From positions 1-64,000 of the forward strand of contig JAUIFO010000001.1 in assembly GCA_030430385.1 (NCBI GenBank): a stretch of 64,000 nt of DNA, given 5' to 3'. Positions within the stretch are counted from its first letter, which is position 1; the number at the start of each line of letters is the position of its first letter. Source of the stretch: Bacteroidia bacterium (GTDB lineage Bacteria; Bacteroidota; Bacteroidia; Flavobacteriales; Flavobacteriaceae). Both the position numbers and the translations under genes were made by a program. Of this stretch, positions 62,225 through 64,000 are shown piece after piece. Below the pieces are notes generated by a model that saw only the letters and a list, made by a program, of their open reading frames with translations, searched no databases and was not told the origin of the DNA.

Positions 62225-62845
62225 ATGAAAAAACTACTAATAATTGCTGTAATGTTAATCGCAGGATCAACACAAGCTCAAACCAACTTTGAAAAAGGAA
62301 TGGCTAAAGCATTCTCGCTTTGGGAAGACAATAAAATGGACGACGCCGAAAATATGTTTGAACGTATAGCTAAAGCAGAATTAGATCAATGGTTGCCTCA
62401 CTACTATATTGCCCAAATAAATAGTTTGAAGAGTTGGAATATGAAAGACGAAATGCAATTAAAAGCGCAACTTGAAAAAGCACAACAGCATTTAGATCTT
62501 GCAAAAGCTATTAGCAAGGACAATGTAGAACTTATGGTTTTACAAGCTCATGTGCTAACCAATTGGGTAGCTTTTGATGGCATGACTTATGGCATGAAAT
62601 ATTCGGGTAAGATTACAGAGCTTTATAGTAAGGCACAAGCGATGGCACCAGAAAACCCAAGAGTTGTATTTAGCAAAGCAGAATGGGGAATGGGAAGTGC
62701 TAAATATTTCGGGCAAGACACAAAACCGTTTTGCGCAGACATTGAAAAATCCATTGAACTTTTTGCTAACTTTAAACCTGAGAGTGAGTTCCATCCTAAT
62801 TGGGGAAAAAACAGAGCTTTAGAAGTTCTTAAATCTTGTAAATAG
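62225..62845 (+). CDS. Exported TPR-like helical protein
   Basis: The 206-residue protein has a signal peptide (LLIIAVMLIAGSTQAQT) and four or five helical hairpins of the TPR type (SLWEDNKMDDAENMFERIAK, LEKAQQHLDLAKAISKDNVE, ELYSKAQAMAPENPRVVFSK). Conserved C-terminal FHPNWGKNRALEVLKSCK. No enzymatic motif. It sits 4 bp after the DUF2141 gene and 8 bp before the histidine kinase, so it is likely part of one operon and possibly an input component. Confidence 0.85.
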   Translation: MKKLLIIAVMLIAGSTQAQTNFEKGMAKAFSLWEDNKMDDAENMFERIAKAELDQWLPHYYIAQINSLKSWNMKDEMQLKAQLEKAQQHLDLAKAISKDNVELMVLQAHVLTNWVAFDGMTYGMKYSGKITELYSKAQAMAPENPRVVFSKAEWGMGSAKYFGQDTKPFCADIEKSIELFANFKPESEFHPNWGKNRALEVLKSCK

Positions 62846-62853
62846 CATTAAAA

Positions 62854-64000
62854 ATGACGAAATCTTTTAAAAATATTATTGTAACCTTCATTATTGGATG
62901 TATTGTTTTTGTAATTGGAAAAGCATTCTTTGATGGATTTCATTTTACAGGACTCAATGATTTTTTAGTGGATTTCGCGTTCTATCAATTGTATGCTTTT
63001 GCGCTTGGTTATGCCAATATGTTTTTCTTCGATATGATGGAGAAACATCGTTGGAAAAAAAGAGATGTCATAAAACGCATTATTGTTGGAATCATTGGGT
63101 CTACAACCATCACATTAGTAGTATTGTTTCTATTGCGATTAGGCACTGCAGTATTTTATAGAGGTTATACGGTTGAAAAGTTCTTGGAAACCGATTCATG
63201 GCAAGGATATGTTTTTGGATTATGGATCACTTTAAGTATCGTTTCTGTATTTCATATCATATTTTTCTATAATCGTTATCAAAAGCATAAACTTAAGGAG
63301 CAAAAGGTTATAGCAGGAGCAGCTAACGCTACTTTTGATGCTCTTAAAAATCAGTTGGATCCACACTTTTTGTTTAACAGCTTAAATGTATTAACGAGTC
63401 TAATTGAAGAGAACCCAAAGAATGCTCAAAAGTTCACAACGTCTTTATCAAAAGTATATCGCTACGTTTTGGAGCAGAAGAATAAAGACTTGATTACTGT
63501 TGATGAGGAACTAGATTTTGCAAGAACATACATGTCGTTGTTGAAAATGCGATTTGAAGACAGTATTGTTTTTGAAATTCCAGATCAAGCACAAAATCCA
63601 GAAAGTAAAGTAGTGCCTTTATCATTACAGTTACTGTTAGAAAATGCAGTAAAGCACAATATGGTAACCACTAGTAAGCCATTGCATATTAGGATATATG
63701 AACAAAACGGTATGTTGGTTGTAGAGAATAACCTTCAGCCTAAGCAAATTGTAAAAAAGAGTAGTGGTGTTGGTTTAGAAAACATCAAGCAACGTTATAA
63801 TTTATTATCGAATAAAAAAGTATCAATCAATCAACAAGCAAACCGATTTGCAGTAGCAATTCCAATGCTTACAAAACAAGTATCAATCATGAGAAATCAA
63901 TCATCAGAACATATGGACGACAGTTATCTGAGAGCCCGTAAACATGTAGAAGAACTTAAAGGCTTTTATTATAGTGTGATCTCTTATTTTATTGTAATTC
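62854..64000 (+). CDS. LytS-type histidine kinase fused to a C-terminal 2TM domain (partial)
   Basis: The frame opens at ATG 62854 and is still open at the window end, so 382 codons are seen. Four hydrophobic segments (residues about 9-27, 43-62, 76-102 and 125-150) precede the His_kinase motif KNQLDPHFLFNSLNVLTSL with the phosphorylated His171, then a HATPase region (LQLLLENAVKHNMV, SSGVGLENIKQRY). After residue 350 a new motif begins, YLRARKHVEELKGFYYSVIS, which is the start of a 2TM domain that continues outside the window. It is most probably followed by a LytTR response regulator. The DUF2141 and TPR genes upstream are probably in the same operon. Confidence 0.88.
   Translation, partial: MTKSFKNIIVTFIIGCIVFVIGKAFFDGFHFTGLNDFLVDFAFYQLYAFALGYANMFFFDMMEKHRWKKRDVIKRIIVGIIGSTTITLVVLFLLRLGTAVFYRGYTVEKFLETDSWQGYVFGLWITLSIVSVFHIIFFYNRYQKHKLKEQKVIAGAANATFDALKNQLDPHFLFNSLNVLTSLIEENPKNAQKFTTSLSKVYRYVLEQKNKDLITVDEELDFARTYMSLLKMRFEDSIVFEIPDQAQNPESKVVPLSLQLLLENAVKHNMVTTSKPLHIRIYEQNGMLVVENNLQPKQIVKKSSGVGLENIKQRYNLLSNKKVSINQQANRFAVAIPMLTKQVSIMRNQSSEHMDDSYLRARKHVEELKGFYYSVISYFIVI

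Noticed and set aside
1..64000. tRNA, rRNA, prophage, integrase and known defence genes
   Set aside because: I searched both strands by eye for conserved signatures and saw none; a tRNAscan and a profile search would be decisive.

Overview
The window is an AT-rich chromosomal segment of a marine-type flavobacterium (Bacteroidota, Flavobacteriaceae). The evidence is the type IX secretion (T9SS) and gliding hardware (CHU_C and Por-type C-terminal sorting domains, a PorP/SprF protein, GldI), Bacteroidota-restricted families (DUF4369, DUF6249, DUF3810, DUF6503, OstA-like, DUF349), starts without Shine-Dalgarno sequences, and TAnnTTTG-type -7 boxes. I see no tRNA, rRNA, CRISPR, transposase, integrase or prophage. 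The genus cannot be named from the sequence alone.

Layout. 1-6557: an adhesin cassette, made of the 3' part of a giant surface protein built from near-identical 444-bp repeats, a PorP/SprF protein and an OmpA/PD40 protein. 6652-8847: idi, a PTPS/QueD-like gene, manA and a small conserved gene. 8842-10896: a DUF4369 lipoprotein and a DUF819 membrane protein, both on the minus strand. 10954-13603: a tightly packed minus-strand operon of SPFH protein, DUF4177 protein, DUF1648 membrane protein, alpha/beta hydrolase and a 57-residue Arc-type repressor candidate; the DUF4177 and Arc genes are very short. 13676-14783: a decayed + strand gene tail, then a second hydrolase whose nucleophile serine is glycine. 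15148-21513: AlkB, a VanX-type dipeptidase, an FKBP lipoprotein, DUF2200, DoxX, a carboxypeptidase-regulatory-domain protein and a DUF885 peptidase. 21731-23183: an ECF sigma factor with a probable anti-sigma partner, divergent from a DUF6249 membrane protein; both sides carry the same TGTAAC-N17-CGTC promoter.

23185-42084 is mostly minus-strand housekeeping: a DEAD-box helicase, DUF349, aroE, two tandem DUF368 transporters, a TPR protein, a class III aminotransferase, an OstA-like protein, purA, a Fur-family regulator, SpoT/Rel, an outer-membrane protein, an M48 protease and a TrmH-family methyltransferase. 42281-50237 holds two very large T9SS-secreted proteins that share a leader motif and an identical terminator core. 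50340-58192: a DUF6503 lipoprotein, two amidohydrolase-family exoproteins, a DUF3810 putative protease and PepD. 58321-61635: nrnA, gldI and a cyclophilin-FKBP fusion, divergent from ndk. 61795-64000: DUF2141, a TPR-like protein and a LytS-type histidine kinase fused to a 2TM domain that runs off the end.

How parts connect. The cell surface dominates. The 5' adhesin probably needs its downstream PorP/SprF and OmpA neighbours for export and anchoring, the large secreted proteins use T9SS sorting tails, and GldI and the other prolyl isomerases probably fold periplasmic or surface proteins. The strongest second-look items are the homogenised 444-bp repeats, the SPFH-to-Arc operon with an upstream palindrome, the serine-less hydrolase paralogue, the paired ECF promoters, and amidohydrolase domains that have lost their metal motif.
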